From: Pontibacter ramchanderi
Lineage (GTDB): Bacteria > Bacteroidota > Bacteroidia > Cytophagales > Hymenobacteraceae
NCBI RefSeq assembly: GCF_002846395.1
Contig: NZ_PJMU01000001.1
Span: 434,001-498,000 of the forward strand
Reading direction: 5' to 3'
Length of the DNA: 64,000 nucleotides
Of the stretch, positions 23,287-32,054 are shown one piece after another. The position numbers were made by a program, and so were the translations under genes. The notes under the pieces were generated by a model, which did no database searches, had not been told where the DNA came from, and worked only from the letters and a program-made list of their open reading frames with translations. Each line of letters opens with the position of its first letter. The stretch's first letter is position 1.

Positions 23287-25695
23287 ATGGAAGCCGCACT
23301 CCAAACCAATATTCAGAACTGCTACCACTGCGGGGATTCCTGCGGTGACGAGCCCATCATAGCACATGAAAAAGCTTTCTGCTGCAATGGGTGTAAAGCT
23401 GTTTATGAACTTCTCGAAGAGAACAACCTCTGTACATACTATAACCTGGAAGAGAGCCCGGGCCTGTCTGGCAAAAAGCCAGTTTCGGAAGCTCGTTTTG
23501 CTTACCTGGATGACCCGGGTGTAGAAGCCCAACTGATCAATTTCCGCAGCGACAAGATCTGCAAACTGACCTTTTACATTCCGCAGATGCACTGCAGCTC
23601 CTGTATCTGGCTGCTGGAGAACCTGTTTAAGCTGAACCCAGGTATAGCCGATACAACGGTGAACTTCATGCGCAAGGAAGTAGCCTTGACCTATTTTCAC
23701 GAGAAGACCTCGTTGCGCGAAGTAGTGGAGTTACTCACCCGCATTGGCTATGAGCCTGCTATAACGCTGGCCGATACCGACGGCAAGAAAACCACTAAAA
23801 AAAGCCGTACCATTATCTATAAGCTAGGTATAGCCGGTTTTGCCTTTGGTAACGTCATGCTGCTGGCCTTCCCGGATTACCTGGACTTTACGCAGGGGCT
23901 ACAGCACAGCTTCGGTTCCTTCTTTGGATACCTGAGTATATTGCTGTCTATACCTGTTTTCTTCTACAGCGCCCGCGGGTTTTTCACCTCTGCCTGGGAG
24001 GGTATCAAGCAGCGCATGGTCAACATCGACCTGCCGATCTCAACCGGCCTGTTGGCGCTTTTCTTCGTATCGCTGTTTGACATCATTACCGGCCGCGGCC
24101 CGGGCTACCTGGACTCATTTACCGGTCTGGTTTTCTTTATGCTGATAGGTAAATATTTCCAGCAGCGCACTTACGACACACTCTCTTTCGACCGCGACTA
24201 TACCTCTTATTTCCCGGTTTCTATTACTGTGCTGAAAGAGGACGGAGAAGAGTCCTCCACAGCTGTACGAAACCTTCAGGTAGGCGACCGCATCCGTATT
24301 CGCAACCAGGAACTTATACCTGCCGACGCTATCTTACTTCGTGGTAGAGCCATGATCGACTACAGTTTTGTGTCGGGTGAGTCGGAGCCTGTGGAGAAGG
24401 TAGTGGGAGAAGTGATTTATGCCGGTGGTCGCCAGGTGGGGGAGAGCATTGAGCTGGAAGTAGTCAAAGAGGTGTCGCAGGGTTATCTGACACAACTTTG
24501 GAACGACACTGTCTTCTCAAAGAACGAAGAGCAGTACCTGCATACTTATTCCAACATTGCCGGCAAGTGGTTTATCATCGTAACCCTGATGGTGGCTGCC
24601 GGAGCCCTGATCTACTGGGTGCCCCGCGACATGGACATTGCCATGAAAGCCTTCACATCGGTGCTCATCATTGCGTGTCCTTGTGCCCTGTCGCTGGCCA
24701 CGCCCTTTGTGCACGGCCATACCATGCGGGTATTCGGGCGTAACAAGTTCTACCTCAAAAACACCGGCGTAGTAGAGCGACTGGCCAAAATTGATACAGT
24801 GGTATTTGACAAGACCGGTACGCTGACAGAGCCAAGCGAAGCTGAAGTAACCTACACAGGCAAAGCCCTTTCAGATGAGCAGGAACAAGCGATATTTTCA
24901 GTCCTGCGTCACTCTACACACCCGCTCAGCCAGCGCATCAGCGCGAATATGAAGGGCAGCACAGCACCGGTTTCCGCATTCCAGGAATTTACGGGCAAGG
25001 GTTTGGCTGGCGAGGTAAATGGGAAACTGGTACGGGTCGGTTCTGCCGCCTACCTGGGTGTGCCTGCCGATAAGCAGAAAGATACGCTCAAAACCACTGT
25101 TTATGTCTCTATCGATGGGGTAGTGCTCGGCTACTATACCTTCTTTAACGTGTACCGCGAAGGGTTGAAAAAAGTACTGAGCGATCTGAACGACAAGAAA
25201 ATAGCAGTACTCTCCGGAGACAATGACCATGAGGCCGCCCGTCTGCGGGAGTTACTTGGTAACGAGGCCGAGCTGAGTTTCAACCAGTCGCCTGTTCAGA
25301 AACTGGAGTACATCCAGCGGTTAAAGGAACAGGAGCATCGCCAGGTGCTCATGGTAGGGGATGGCCTGAACGATGCCGGCGCCCTGAAGCAAAGCGATGC
25401 AGGTATAGCGCTGAGCAACAGCGTGACTAACTTCTCACCGTCCTGCGACGCCATCCTGGATGCCAGTTCTTTTGACAAGCTGAGCACGTTTCTGAACTTC
25501 TCCAAGAAGACCATGACGCTCATCCTCCTGACCTTCGCTGTATCGCTGGTTTACAACGTGGTGGGTCTGACTATGGCTGTTATGGGGCTCTTCACACCGA
25601 TCGTATCCGCCATCCTGATGCCGATCAGTACGCTCAGCGTGATGACCTTCGCTACACTTTCCGTGAAGTACGCCGCCAAAAAAGCGGGGCTTTAA
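23287..25695 (+). CDS. ccoI: cbb3 oxidase maturation copper P-type ATPase
   Basis: An 802-residue P1B-type ATPase. The N-terminus has a cysteine-rich zinc-finger-like segment (CYHCGDSC...CCNGCKAVYELL) and a ferredoxin-like metal domain with HCSSC. Then come membrane helices with the transport motif CPC (464-466), the phosphorylation site DKTGTLTE (Asp508) and the hinge MVGDGLNDAGAL. This combination is the CcoI/FixI type, which exports copper for assembly of cbb3 oxidase. The next gene, ccoS, supports this. ATG 23287 is preferred to the GTG just before it. Confidence 0.95.
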   Translation: MEAALQTNIQNCYHCGDSCGDEPIIAHEKAFCCNGCKAVYELLEENNLCTYYNLEESPGLSGKKPVSEARFAYLDDPGVEAQLINFRSDKICKLTFYIPQMHCSSCIWLLENLFKLNPGIADTTVNFMRKEVALTYFHEKTSLREVVELLTRIGYEPAITLADTDGKKTTKKSRTIIYKLGIAGFAFGNVMLLAFPDYLDFTQGLQHSFGSFFGYLSILLSIPVFFYSARGFFTSAWEGIKQRMVNIDLPISTGLLALFFVSLFDIITGRGPGYLDSFTGLVFFMLIGKYFQQRTYDTLSFDRDYTSYFPVSITVLKEDGEESSTAVRNLQVGDRIRIRNQELIPADAILLRGRAMIDYSFVSGESEPVEKVVGEVIYAGGRQVGESIELEVVKEVSQGYLTQLWNDTVFSKNEEQYLHTYSNIAGKWFIIVTLMVAAGALIYWVPRDMDIAMKAFTSVLIIACPCALSLATPFVHGHTMRVFGRNKFYLKNTGVVERLAKIDTVVFDKTGTLTEPSEAEVTYTGKALSDEQEQAIFSVLRHSTHPLSQRISANMKGSTAPVSAFQEFTGKGLAGEVNGKLVRVGSAAYLGVPADKQKDTLKTTVYVSIDGVVLGYYTFFNVYREGLKKVLSDLNDKKIAVLSGDNDHEAARLRELLGNEAELSFNQSPVQKLEYIQRLKEQEHRQVLMVGDGLNDAGALKQSDAGIALSNSVTNFSPSCDAILDASSFDKLSTFLNFSKKTMTLILLTFAVSLVYNVVGLTMAVMGLFTPIVSAILMPISTLSVMTFATLSVKYAAKKAGL

Positions 25696-25700
25696 TTATT

Positions 25701-25910
25701 TGTGAGTGAGTGATTGAGTGAATGAGTGATTAATGAATAGTGCATAATAAGGAGATAAATGATTGGTAAGCCGCAGCCGGGAACATTGAGTCAGGGATCT
25801 GCTTTACTAGCCACATCACACCCATTAATCATTAATCATTAATCACTACTCATTATTAATTCACAAACTCAATCGCTAACTCTCTCATTCGCTAACTCAC
25901 TAAATCCCAA
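25701..25910. repeat. Inverted walking-repeat arms between ccoI and ccoS
   Basis: The left arm 25701-25731 runs GTGAGTGAGTGATTGAGTG. The right arm 25861-25908 runs as complementary CTCTCATTCGCTAACTCACT-type sequence. Between them, the 7-mer ATTAATC occurs three times in tandem (25824-25844). It could fold into a large imperfect stem in the ccoI-ccoS transcript. No gene is present. Confidence 0.65.
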
Positions 25911-25916
25911 ACTCCC

Positions 25917-26096
25917 ATGTATATCATCTTTATTCTTATCGCCATTAGTGTGCTCGTAGCAGCTGGATTTCTGGCAGCTTTCCTGTGGGCGGTCCGATCC
26001 GGGCAGTACGACGACGACTATACCCCGGCAGTTCGCATGCTCTTCGAAAACGAGGTGAGTGGCGGACCGAAAACCAAGAAACCAGGACAGAAATAG
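25917..26096 (+). CDS. ccoS: cbb3 oxidase assembly protein CcoS
   Basis: A 59-residue protein. It has one N-terminal membrane helix (IIFILIAISVLVAAGFLAAF), then WAVRSGQYDDDYTPAVRMLF, which is the conserved CcoS signature of an aromatic-Gly-Gln/Gln-Tyr-Asp-Asp block after the helix. CcoS is needed for cofactor insertion into cbb3 oxidase. It lies between ccoI and the ccoNO promoter and probably shares the ccoI transcript. Confidence 0.92.
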   Translation: MYIIFILIAISVLVAAGFLAAFLWAVRSGQYDDDYTPAVRMLFENEVSGGPKTKKPGQK

Positions 26097-26116
26097 CCTT
26101 AAGCCCCTTAGATTAC

Positions 26117-26181
26117 TGATGACTATCACCTGGAAGAGTGACATTGGTCATCTTTTGGGAGAGGCTGATTTATCAATTTTG
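26117..26181 (+). promoter_or_regulatory. ccoNO promoter with tandem Crp/Fnr-type dyads
   Basis: The distal dyad TGATGACTATCA (26117-26128) and proximal dyad TGACATTGGTCA (26139-26150) are 22 bp apart. The -7-like CAATTTTG (26174-26181) ends 36.5 bp after the proximal centre. A 35-bp block, 26122-26156, is identical at 34 positions to 29988-30022 before ccoG. Confidence 0.87.
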
Positions 26182-26246
26182 CACATGATTAACAAGCAAA
26201 CAAACAGTATTACAAACCACATCTTAACAAATGGAGGACACCGCAC

Positions 26247-28430
26247 ATGTCAACTAATGTAGGAACCGTCTTAGAGCCGAACCCGAAGCGGGTAGGGCAG
26301 GACACCGGGGGTACAGAATCCTTCTTCTACGACAACAAGATCGTTCGCGACTTTGGTATTGCCACCGTGTTCTGGGGCGTAGCCGGTATGATCATCGGTA
26401 CCCTGATCGCGTTCCAGCTTGCCAACCCGGATGTGAACATGGGTAACCAGTACACAACTTTCGGCCGTATCAGGCCACTGCACACCAATGCGGTGATCTT
26501 TGCCTTTGTTGGTAACGCCATCTTTATGGGGGTGTATTACTCGCTGCAGCGCCTTTGCAAGTCACGCATGTACAGTGACTTACTGAGTAAAATAAACTTC
26601 TGGGGCTGGCAACTCATTATTGTAGCCGCTCTCATTACCCTTCCACTGGGTATCACAACATCTAAAGAGTATGCCGAGCTGGAGTGGCCAATCGACATCG
26701 CCATCACCCTGATTTGGGTGGTATTCGGCTGGAACATGTTTGGCACCATTGCCAAGCGCCGCGAAAAGCACATGTACGTAGCCATCTGGTTCTACATTGC
26801 CACGTTCCTGACAGTAGCGGTGCTGCACATTGTAAACTCTTACGAACTGCCTGTTACCTTCTGGAAAAGCTACTCTGGCTATGCCGGGGTGCAGGATGCG
26901 CTGGTGCAGTGGTGGTATGGCCACAATGCGGTGGCGTTCTTCCTGACCACGCCGTTCCTAGGCCTGATGTATTACTTCCTGCCAAAGGCTGCAAATCGTC
27001 CGGTATATTCTTACAGACTATCCATTATCCACTTCTGGTCGCTGATCTTCATCTACATCTGGGCTGGTCCGCACCACTTGCTGTATACCTCTCTGCCTGA
27101 CTGGGCACAGTCACTGGGCGTTGTGTTCTCGGTGATGCTGATCGCTCCAAGCTGGGGTGGTATGATCAACGGTCTGTTGACACTGCGTGGCGCCTGGGAC
27201 AAGGTGCGTGAAGAGCCGGTGCTGAAATTTATGGTAGTAGCAGTTACTGCCTACGGTATGGCTACTTTCGAAGGCCCGATGCTGTCTTTGAAAAACGTAA
27301 ACGCCATTGCGCACTTTACCGACTGGATCGTAGCGCACGTGCACGTAGGTGCTCTGGGCTGGAACGGCTTCCTGACATTTGCCATGCTGTACTGGTTATT
27401 CCCACGCCTGTACAAGACGCAAGGTTTATACTCGAAAAAACTGGCGAACGCTCACTTCTGGCTGGGCACACTGGGTATCCTGTTCTATGCTATACCTATG
27501 TACTGGGCTGGTTTCACCCAAGGCTTGATGTGGAAACAGTTCACACCGGAGGGTACCCTGCAGTACTCTAACTTCCTGGAGACTGTAATCCAGATCATCC
27601 CGATGTACTACCTGCGTGGTATTGGCGGTGTGCTATACCTGAGCGGCGTGTTCCTGATGATCTTCAACCTCTATAAAACAGCCAAAATGGGCTCGCTGGT
27701 AGCGAACGAAGCCGCTGTGGCGCCTCCGGTTGTAAAAGAGCAGAGCCACAATGCCGGCCACTGGCACAGCTGGATCGAGAAGCGTCCTACCCAAATGGCT
27801 ATCTGGGCAACGGTAGCGATCCTGATCGGTGGTCTGGTAGAGTTTATACCTGCCTTCGTGATCAAATCGAACGTACCAACCATCGCTAGTGTGAAGCCTT
27901 ATACCTCGCTGGAGCTACAGGGACGTGACCTGTACATCAAAGAGGGTTGTGTGAACTGCCATACACAAATGGTTCGTCCGTTCCGCTCCGAGACAGAGCG
28001 TTATGGTGAGTACTCCAAGGCAGGCGAGTTCGTGTACGACCACAACTTCCTGTGGGGCTCCAAGCGTACCGGTCCGGATCTTCACAGAGTGGGCGGTAAG
28101 TACCCGCACAGCTGGCACTACCACCACATGCTCGACCCGACTTCCATGTCGCCTGGCTCTATCATGCCGGCTTACCCATGGTTGTTTGAGCAGGACGTGG
28201 ACCTGACCACGACAGAGGCTAAACTGAAAGTTCTGAAGCAACTGGGAGTGCCTTACGAGGACGAATACATCGCCAACGCAAACCAGGAACTGATGAAGCA
28301 GGCCCGTGAGATCACCGCCGACCTAGCAAAAGAAGGACTCGAAGTGCGTCCTGAAAGCGAAATCGTAGCCATGATCGCCTACCTGCAGCGTCTGGGTACG
28401 GACATTAAAGTGAAGGAAACACAGGAGTAA
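26247..28430 (+). CDS. ccoNO: Fused cbb3 cytochrome oxidase subunits I and II (CcoN-CcoO)
   Basis: A 727-residue fusion. Residues about 30-480 are the CcoN haem-copper core with many membrane helices, including HTNAVIFAFVGNAIFMG (haem b ligand region), WWYGHNAVAFFLT, a PHHLLYTSLPDW segment and HVHVGALGWNG. After a linker and one helix (about 515-535) comes CcoO with haem c site CVNCH (568-572), MVRPFRSETERYGEYSKAGEF and HHMLDPTSMSPGSIMPAYPW. It is the catalytic unit of a high-affinity oxidase that reduces O2 at low tension and pumps protons. The N/O fusion is common in Bacteroidota. It leads the ccoNO-ccoQ-ccoP transcript. Confidence 0.97.
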   Translation: MSTNVGTVLEPNPKRVGQDTGGTESFFYDNKIVRDFGIATVFWGVAGMIIGTLIAFQLANPDVNMGNQYTTFGRIRPLHTNAVIFAFVGNAIFMGVYYSLQRLCKSRMYSDLLSKINFWGWQLIIVAALITLPLGITTSKEYAELEWPIDIAITLIWVVFGWNMFGTIAKRREKHMYVAIWFYIATFLTVAVLHIVNSYELPVTFWKSYSGYAGVQDALVQWWYGHNAVAFFLTTPFLGLMYYFLPKAANRPVYSYRLSIIHFWSLIFIYIWAGPHHLLYTSLPDWAQSLGVVFSVMLIAPSWGGMINGLLTLRGAWDKVREEPVLKFMVVAVTAYGMATFEGPMLSLKNVNAIAHFTDWIVAHVHVGALGWNGFLTFAMLYWLFPRLYKTQGLYSKKLANAHFWLGTLGILFYAIPMYWAGFTQGLMWKQFTPEGTLQYSNFLETVIQIIPMYYLRGIGGVLYLSGVFLMIFNLYKTAKMGSLVANEAAVAPPVVKEQSHNAGHWHSWIEKRPTQMAIWATVAILIGGLVEFIPAFVIKSNVPTIASVKPYTSLELQGRDLYIKEGCVNCHTQMVRPFRSETERYGEYSKAGEFVYDHNFLWGSKRTGPDLHRVGGKYPHSWHYHHMLDPTSMSPGSIMPAYPWLFEQDVDLTTTEAKLKVLKQLGVPYEDEYIANANQELMKQAREITADLAKEGLEVRPESEIVAMIAYLQRLGTDIKVKETQE

Positions 28431-28434
28431 ACCT

Positions 28435-28520
28435 GACAAAGGACATGGTGACAAAAGACAAAGGAGAATTCGAATAAGAAAACCTGGTCTTTTGTCCTTT
28501 GTCTCAAAGTCACAAAGTCT
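28435..28520. repeat. GACAAAAG/CTTTTGTC walking repeat with inverted arms
   Basis: Between ccoNO and ccoQ, runs of GACAAAGGACA, GACAAAAGACAAAGG (28435-28464) face their complement CTTTTGTCCTTTGTCTC (28489-28505). A similar arrangement occurs at 63810-63925. It is non-coding and may form a stem inside the operon transcript, tuning ccoQP relative to ccoNO. Confidence 0.6.
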
Positions 28521-28526
28521 AAGACA

Positions 28527-28721
28527 ATGTACAAGAACGTGTTACAAGCCATAGAGGGCATCGAAATATATCCGCTCATTTCATTTACTATCTTCTTTGT
28601 GTTCTTCCTAGGGCTGTTAGTGTATGTGGCCCTGATGAAAAAGGAGTATGTGAGCAGCATGAGCAGCTTTGCCTGCACAGACGAGGATCAAGATCAAACA
28701 ATAGGAGGGAACAGACAATGA
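28527..28721 (+). CDS. ccoQ: cbb3 oxidase subunit CcoQ
   Basis: A 64-residue protein with one membrane helix (residues about 17-38, LISFTIFFVFFLGLLVYVAL) and a short acidic tail. It lies between the CcoNO and CcoP genes and overlaps the ccoP start by 4 bp (ATGA). CcoQ stabilises the oxidase. Sequence similarity is weak in such small proteins, so position is the main argument. Confidence 0.85.
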   Translation: MYKNVLQAIEGIEIYPLISFTIFFVFFLGLLVYVALMKKEYVSSMSSFACTDEDQDQTIGGNRQ

Positions 28722-29914
28722 AATCTCCCATGGAAAAACTGAGACAGCTGGCCCTGGCGGCTGGTTTTGTCCTGATGACGGGCGCCTCGGCATTCGCGCA
28801 GGATGCGGTGCAGGGTAAGAAAATATTTGAAGGCAACTGCGCCGCCTGCCACAGCATGGACGCTGATGTGGTAGGGCCCGCCCTGAAAAATGTGCACGAG
28901 CGCCGTGGAGATGAGTGGCTGCATAAGTTCATTAAAAACTCCCAGGAGCTGGTCGCCTCAGGTGATGCCGATGCGGTAGCCGTTTACGAGAAGTTCAACA
29001 AAATGCCAATGCCGGCTTTTGGTGGCTCTTTGAACGATGACGACATCAACCATGTGATCGCTTACATTAAAGAAGCCAGCGCCGCTGCACCTGTCGTAGC
29101 AGCAGAACCGGCAGCAACAACCACCGCTGAAGCTGCAGCACCGGCCGCTGCTCAGGAGGTAGCTTTCATGGACCTGCCACCAATCGTGCATTTCATCTAT
29201 GGTTTGGTCGGCCTGATCATTCTGTTGATTATTGTGGTGCTGGTGATGCTCTTCCGTGTGATCGTGCCGATGATGGGCGATTCGCTGAAAGACGAGGAGT
29301 TCCAGACTACTTTCTCAGGTCGCGTGTATGCCTTGGTGAGTGGTGATGCCACCGTAATGACAGGTAAGGCCAAAGATGAGATTCACTCTAACCACGATTT
29401 CGACGGGATACAGGAGTACGACAACGACCTGCCACCCTGGTGGAAGTACATGTTCTACGTAACCATCGTGTTTGCTGTAGGCTACATGCTGCACTACCAC
29501 GTGTTCCGCACAGGCGCCCTGCAGACAGAGGAGTATGAAATGGAAATGGCGCAGGCAGCCCTGATTGCAGCCCAGAACGTGGAAGACCCGAATGCCGTGA
29601 CCGATTACGAAGTGCTGACAGACGCCGGAGCGCTAGAGTCTGGTAAGGCCATCTACCTGCAGAATTGCGCGGCCTGCCACGGCCAGGCCGGTGAAGGCAC
29701 CGTGGGTCCGAACCTAACCGACGAATACTGGCTGCACGGTGGCGACGTGAATGACATCTTCAAGACGGTGAAGTTTGGTGTACCAAGCAAAGGCATGGTG
29801 CCTTGGCAGGGTAAGCTGACCAAAGACCAGATGCTGGAAGTGAGCAGCTATATCCTGTCGCTGCAGGGCTCCAACCCGCCCAACGCCAAGGAGGCGCAGG
29901 GCGAAAAACAGTAA
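28718..29914 (+). CDS. ccoP: cbb3 oxidase subunit CcoP with rearranged haem domains
   Basis: A 398-residue protein. A signal peptide (about 1-28, ASAFAQ) is followed by a first haem c domain with NCAACH (Cys41, Cys44, His45), then an Ala/Pro-rich linker. Two membrane helices follow (about 165-190 and 240-262), with the CcoP stretch NHDFDGIQEYDNDLPPWWK between them, then a second haem c site NCAACH (Cys317, Cys320, His321). Classic CcoP has both haems after the membrane part. Here one is in front of it, fused to a signal peptide. It carries electrons to CcoO/CcoN. ATGA overlap with ccoQ indicates translational coupling. Confidence 0.94.
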   Translation: MKSPMEKLRQLALAAGFVLMTGASAFAQDAVQGKKIFEGNCAACHSMDADVVGPALKNVHERRGDEWLHKFIKNSQELVASGDADAVAVYEKFNKMPMPAFGGSLNDDDINHVIAYIKEASAAAPVVAAEPAATTTAEAAAPAAAQEVAFMDLPPIVHFIYGLVGLIILLIIVVLVMLFRVIVPMMGDSLKDEEFQTTFSGRVYALVSGDATVMTGKAKDEIHSNHDFDGIQEYDNDLPPWWKYMFYVTIVFAVGYMLHYHVFRTGALQTEEYEMEMAQAALIAAQNVEDPNAVTDYEVLTDAGALESGKAIYLQNCAACHGQAGEGTVGPNLTDEYWLHGGDVNDIFKTVKFGVPSKGMVPWQGKLTKDQMLEVSSYILSLQGSNPPNAKEAQGEKQ

Positions 29915-29931
29915 ACCAACCCTTTTTGATG

Positions 29932-29965
29932 AAAAGGCGGGCGCTCGAAAGGGTGCCTGCCTTTT
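29932..29965 (+). terminator. Terminator of the ccoNOQP operon
   Basis: Stem AAAAGGCGGGC (29932-29942) with GCCTGCCTTTT (29955-29965), one mismatch, followed by T's, 18 bp past the ccoP stop. Confidence 0.85.
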
Positions 29966-29982
29966 TTCATTTGCGGTATTAC

Positions 29983-30047
29983 TGACCACTATCACCTGGA
30001 AGAATGACATTGGTCATCTTTTAACAGACCGCAAATCAGGAATTTTG
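29983..30047 (+). promoter_or_regulatory. ccoG promoter with tandem Crp/Fnr-type dyads
   Basis: The distal dyad TGACCACTATCA (29983-29994) and proximal dyad TGACATTGGTCA (30005-30016) are 22 bp apart. The -7-like GAATTTTG (30040-30047) ends 36.5 bp after the proximal centre. The ccoG ATG is 87 bp further on, so the leader is long. Confidence 0.87.
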
Positions 30048-30134
30048 TATCAGCAAAGAGCAGCACCGAGCGGCTTCAGGCAACCAATTTATCTTTCAAC
30101 CGGCAGGATTAATATCCGCACAAATTAAACTGCC

Positions 30135-31541
30135 ATGGCAACAAAATTGCACACCGCCCCGGACGAATTCCGGGACCACATCTCGACTGTAGACGAGCAT
30201 GGAAAAAGAGTATGGGTATACCCTAAAAAGCCCAAGGGCAAGCTCTATGACTACAGGAATTGGGTAAGCTATGGCTTACTTGCATTTTTATTTGTGGGGC
30301 CTTTCATCAAGATCAATGGATTGCCTCTGCTGATGCTCAACATCGTGGAGCGCAAGTTCGTGATCTTCGGCATCCTCTTCTGGCCGCAGGACTTTTTCAT
30401 CCTGGTACTTGCCTTCCTGGCCATGGTGGTGTTCATTATACTGTTTACAGTGGTGTATGGCCGCTTGTTCTGTGGCTGGATCTGTCCGCAGACCATATTT
30501 CTGGAAATGGTGTTCAGGCGCATCGAATACCTGATAGAGGGGGACTACACCAAGCAGCGGGCACTGAACAAGATGCCCTGGAACACGGAGAAGGTCTTAA
30601 AGAAAGGGGCAAAGACACTTGTGTTCCTACTGATTTCCTTTGTGATAGCCAACGTGTTCCTGGCTTATGTGATCGGGATAGACGAACTGAAAAAAGTGAT
30701 CTCGGAAGGCCCGATCAACCACATGGCGGGCTTTGGCTCACTGCTTGCTTTTACAGGCGTTTTCTATTGGGTGTTTGCCTATTTTCGTGAGCAGGTCTGT
30801 ACCATTGTTTGTCCGTATGGCCGCCTGCAGGGCGTGATGCTTGACAAGAAAAGCCTGACAGTGGCCTACGATTATGGGCGTGGCGAGCCGCGTGGCAAGC
30901 TGCGCAAAGGCCAGGAGCGCACCGAAGGCGACTGTATTGACTGCCACCAGTGTGTGCAGGTATGCCCGACAGGTATAGACATCCGCAACGGAGCGCAGCA
31001 ACTTGAATGCATCAACTGTACTGCCTGCATTGATGCCTGCAACGACATCATGCGCATGATCGATAAGCCGGAAGGCCTGATCCGCTACGATTCGGAAGAG
31101 GCCATCGCCGAGGGGCGCCAGTGGAAGCTGTTTACGCCGCGTGTAATGGGCTACAGTGCAGTACTGATGCTGCTCCTGGTGGCACTCACCACACTGCTCC
31201 TGACGCGCGACGATGCACAGGCCACCATTCTGCGCACACCGGGTCAGTTGTACCAGAAAACTGAGCAGGGCACCGTTAAGAACCTTTACAACATTTCTGT
31301 CATTAATAAAACCAATACAGAAATGCCATTGATTCTGAAATTGCACAACACCGACGGCACGATTAAAATGGTTGGCAGTGAGTTGGTGTTGCCAGCGCAG
31401 GGCAAGGCAGATGGTGTGTTCTTCGCTGAGATTCCACAAGAACAACTGACCGGCATGAACGCCAAGATTGAGATTGGGGTGTACCATGGCGACGAACTGA
31501 TCACATCGCAGGACACCAAGTTTCTGGCTCCTGCCAAATAA
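30135..31541 (+). CDS. ccoG: cbb3 oxidase accessory protein CcoG (RdxA/FixG)
   Basis: A 468-residue membrane iron-sulfur protein. Helices lie in the first 215 residues, including CGWICPQTIFLEMVFRRIEY and VCTIVCPYGRLQG. A 2x[4Fe-4S] ferredoxin domain follows, with CIDCHQCVQVCP from Cys267 and CINCTACIDAC, then a last helix and an Ig-like C-terminal domain (about 375-468). CcoG reduces copper so it can be inserted into the cbb3 active site. It starts its own transcript with ccoH and a SafE-type gene. Confidence 0.95.
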   Translation: MATKLHTAPDEFRDHISTVDEHGKRVWVYPKKPKGKLYDYRNWVSYGLLAFLFVGPFIKINGLPLLMLNIVERKFVIFGILFWPQDFFILVLAFLAMVVFIILFTVVYGRLFCGWICPQTIFLEMVFRRIEYLIEGDYTKQRALNKMPWNTEKVLKKGAKTLVFLLISFVIANVFLAYVIGIDELKKVISEGPINHMAGFGSLLAFTGVFYWVFAYFREQVCTIVCPYGRLQGVMLDKKSLTVAYDYGRGEPRGKLRKGQERTEGDCIDCHQCVQVCPTGIDIRNGAQQLECINCTACIDACNDIMRMIDKPEGLIRYDSEEAIAEGRQWKLFTPRVMGYSAVLMLLLVALTTLLLTRDDAQATILRTPGQLYQKTEQGTVKNLYNISVINKTNTEMPLILKLHNTDGTIKMVGSELVLPAQGKADGVFFAEIPQEQLTGMNAKIEIGVYHGDELITSQDTKFLAPAK

Positions 31542-31582
31542 CAACAGCTTAGTTAGTAAGCAAACATTCAAGCGCATTCATC

Positions 31583-32050
31583 ATGAAAACTGATAAAGAT
31601 AAAAAATTCACTTTCTGGCCTTATGCTATCGTAATTGGGCTGCTGTCCTTTATGGGCTACATCATCTACTTTGTGATCCAGGCCATGAACCAGGACGTGG
31701 ACCTGGTTAGCAAAGACTACTACGCTCAGGAGATCGCCTTCCAGGATCAAATTGACCGCGTGCGTCGTACCCAGGCCCTGGGCGATGTAATGCTGCAGTA
31801 CAGCGAAGAATCCGGTAACATTCTGCTGCAACTTCCGGCCACTTACAAAGACAAAGACCTGAGCGGCACCATCACCCTGTTTCGTCCTTCCGACGACAAG
31901 CTCGACAAACAGCTGCCGATGCAGCTTGGCCGTGACCATAGCCAGTTGATTGAGGTAAGAGATCTTGAGAAAGGCCTCTGGAAAGTTCGTGTGAACTTCA
32001 GTGATGGTGAAGAAGCATATTATTCAGAGAAAACGATCCAAATAAAGTAA
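31583..32050 (+). CDS. ccoH: cbb3 oxidase assembly protein CcoH/FixH
   Basis: A 155-residue protein with one N-terminal helix (FWPYAIVIGLLSFMGYIIYFV, about 11-31). The FixH-typical DLVSKDYYAQEIAFQDQIDR comes next, followed by a small beta domain ending DGEEAYYSEKTIQI. It assists assembly of the oxidase complex. The gene is 41 bp after ccoG and 4 bp before the next gene, clearly in the operon. Confidence 0.93.
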   Translation: MKTDKDKKFTFWPYAIVIGLLSFMGYIIYFVIQAMNQDVDLVSKDYYAQEIAFQDQIDRVRRTQALGDVMLQYSEESGNILLQLPATYKDKDLSGTITLFRPSDDKLDKQLPMQLGRDHSQLIEVRDLEKGLWKVRVNFSDGEEAYYSEKTIQIK

Positions 32051-32054
32051 GGCC

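Noticed and set aside
25701-25910. CRISPR-like array
   Set aside because: The repeats are too short, degenerate and without spacers of constant length.
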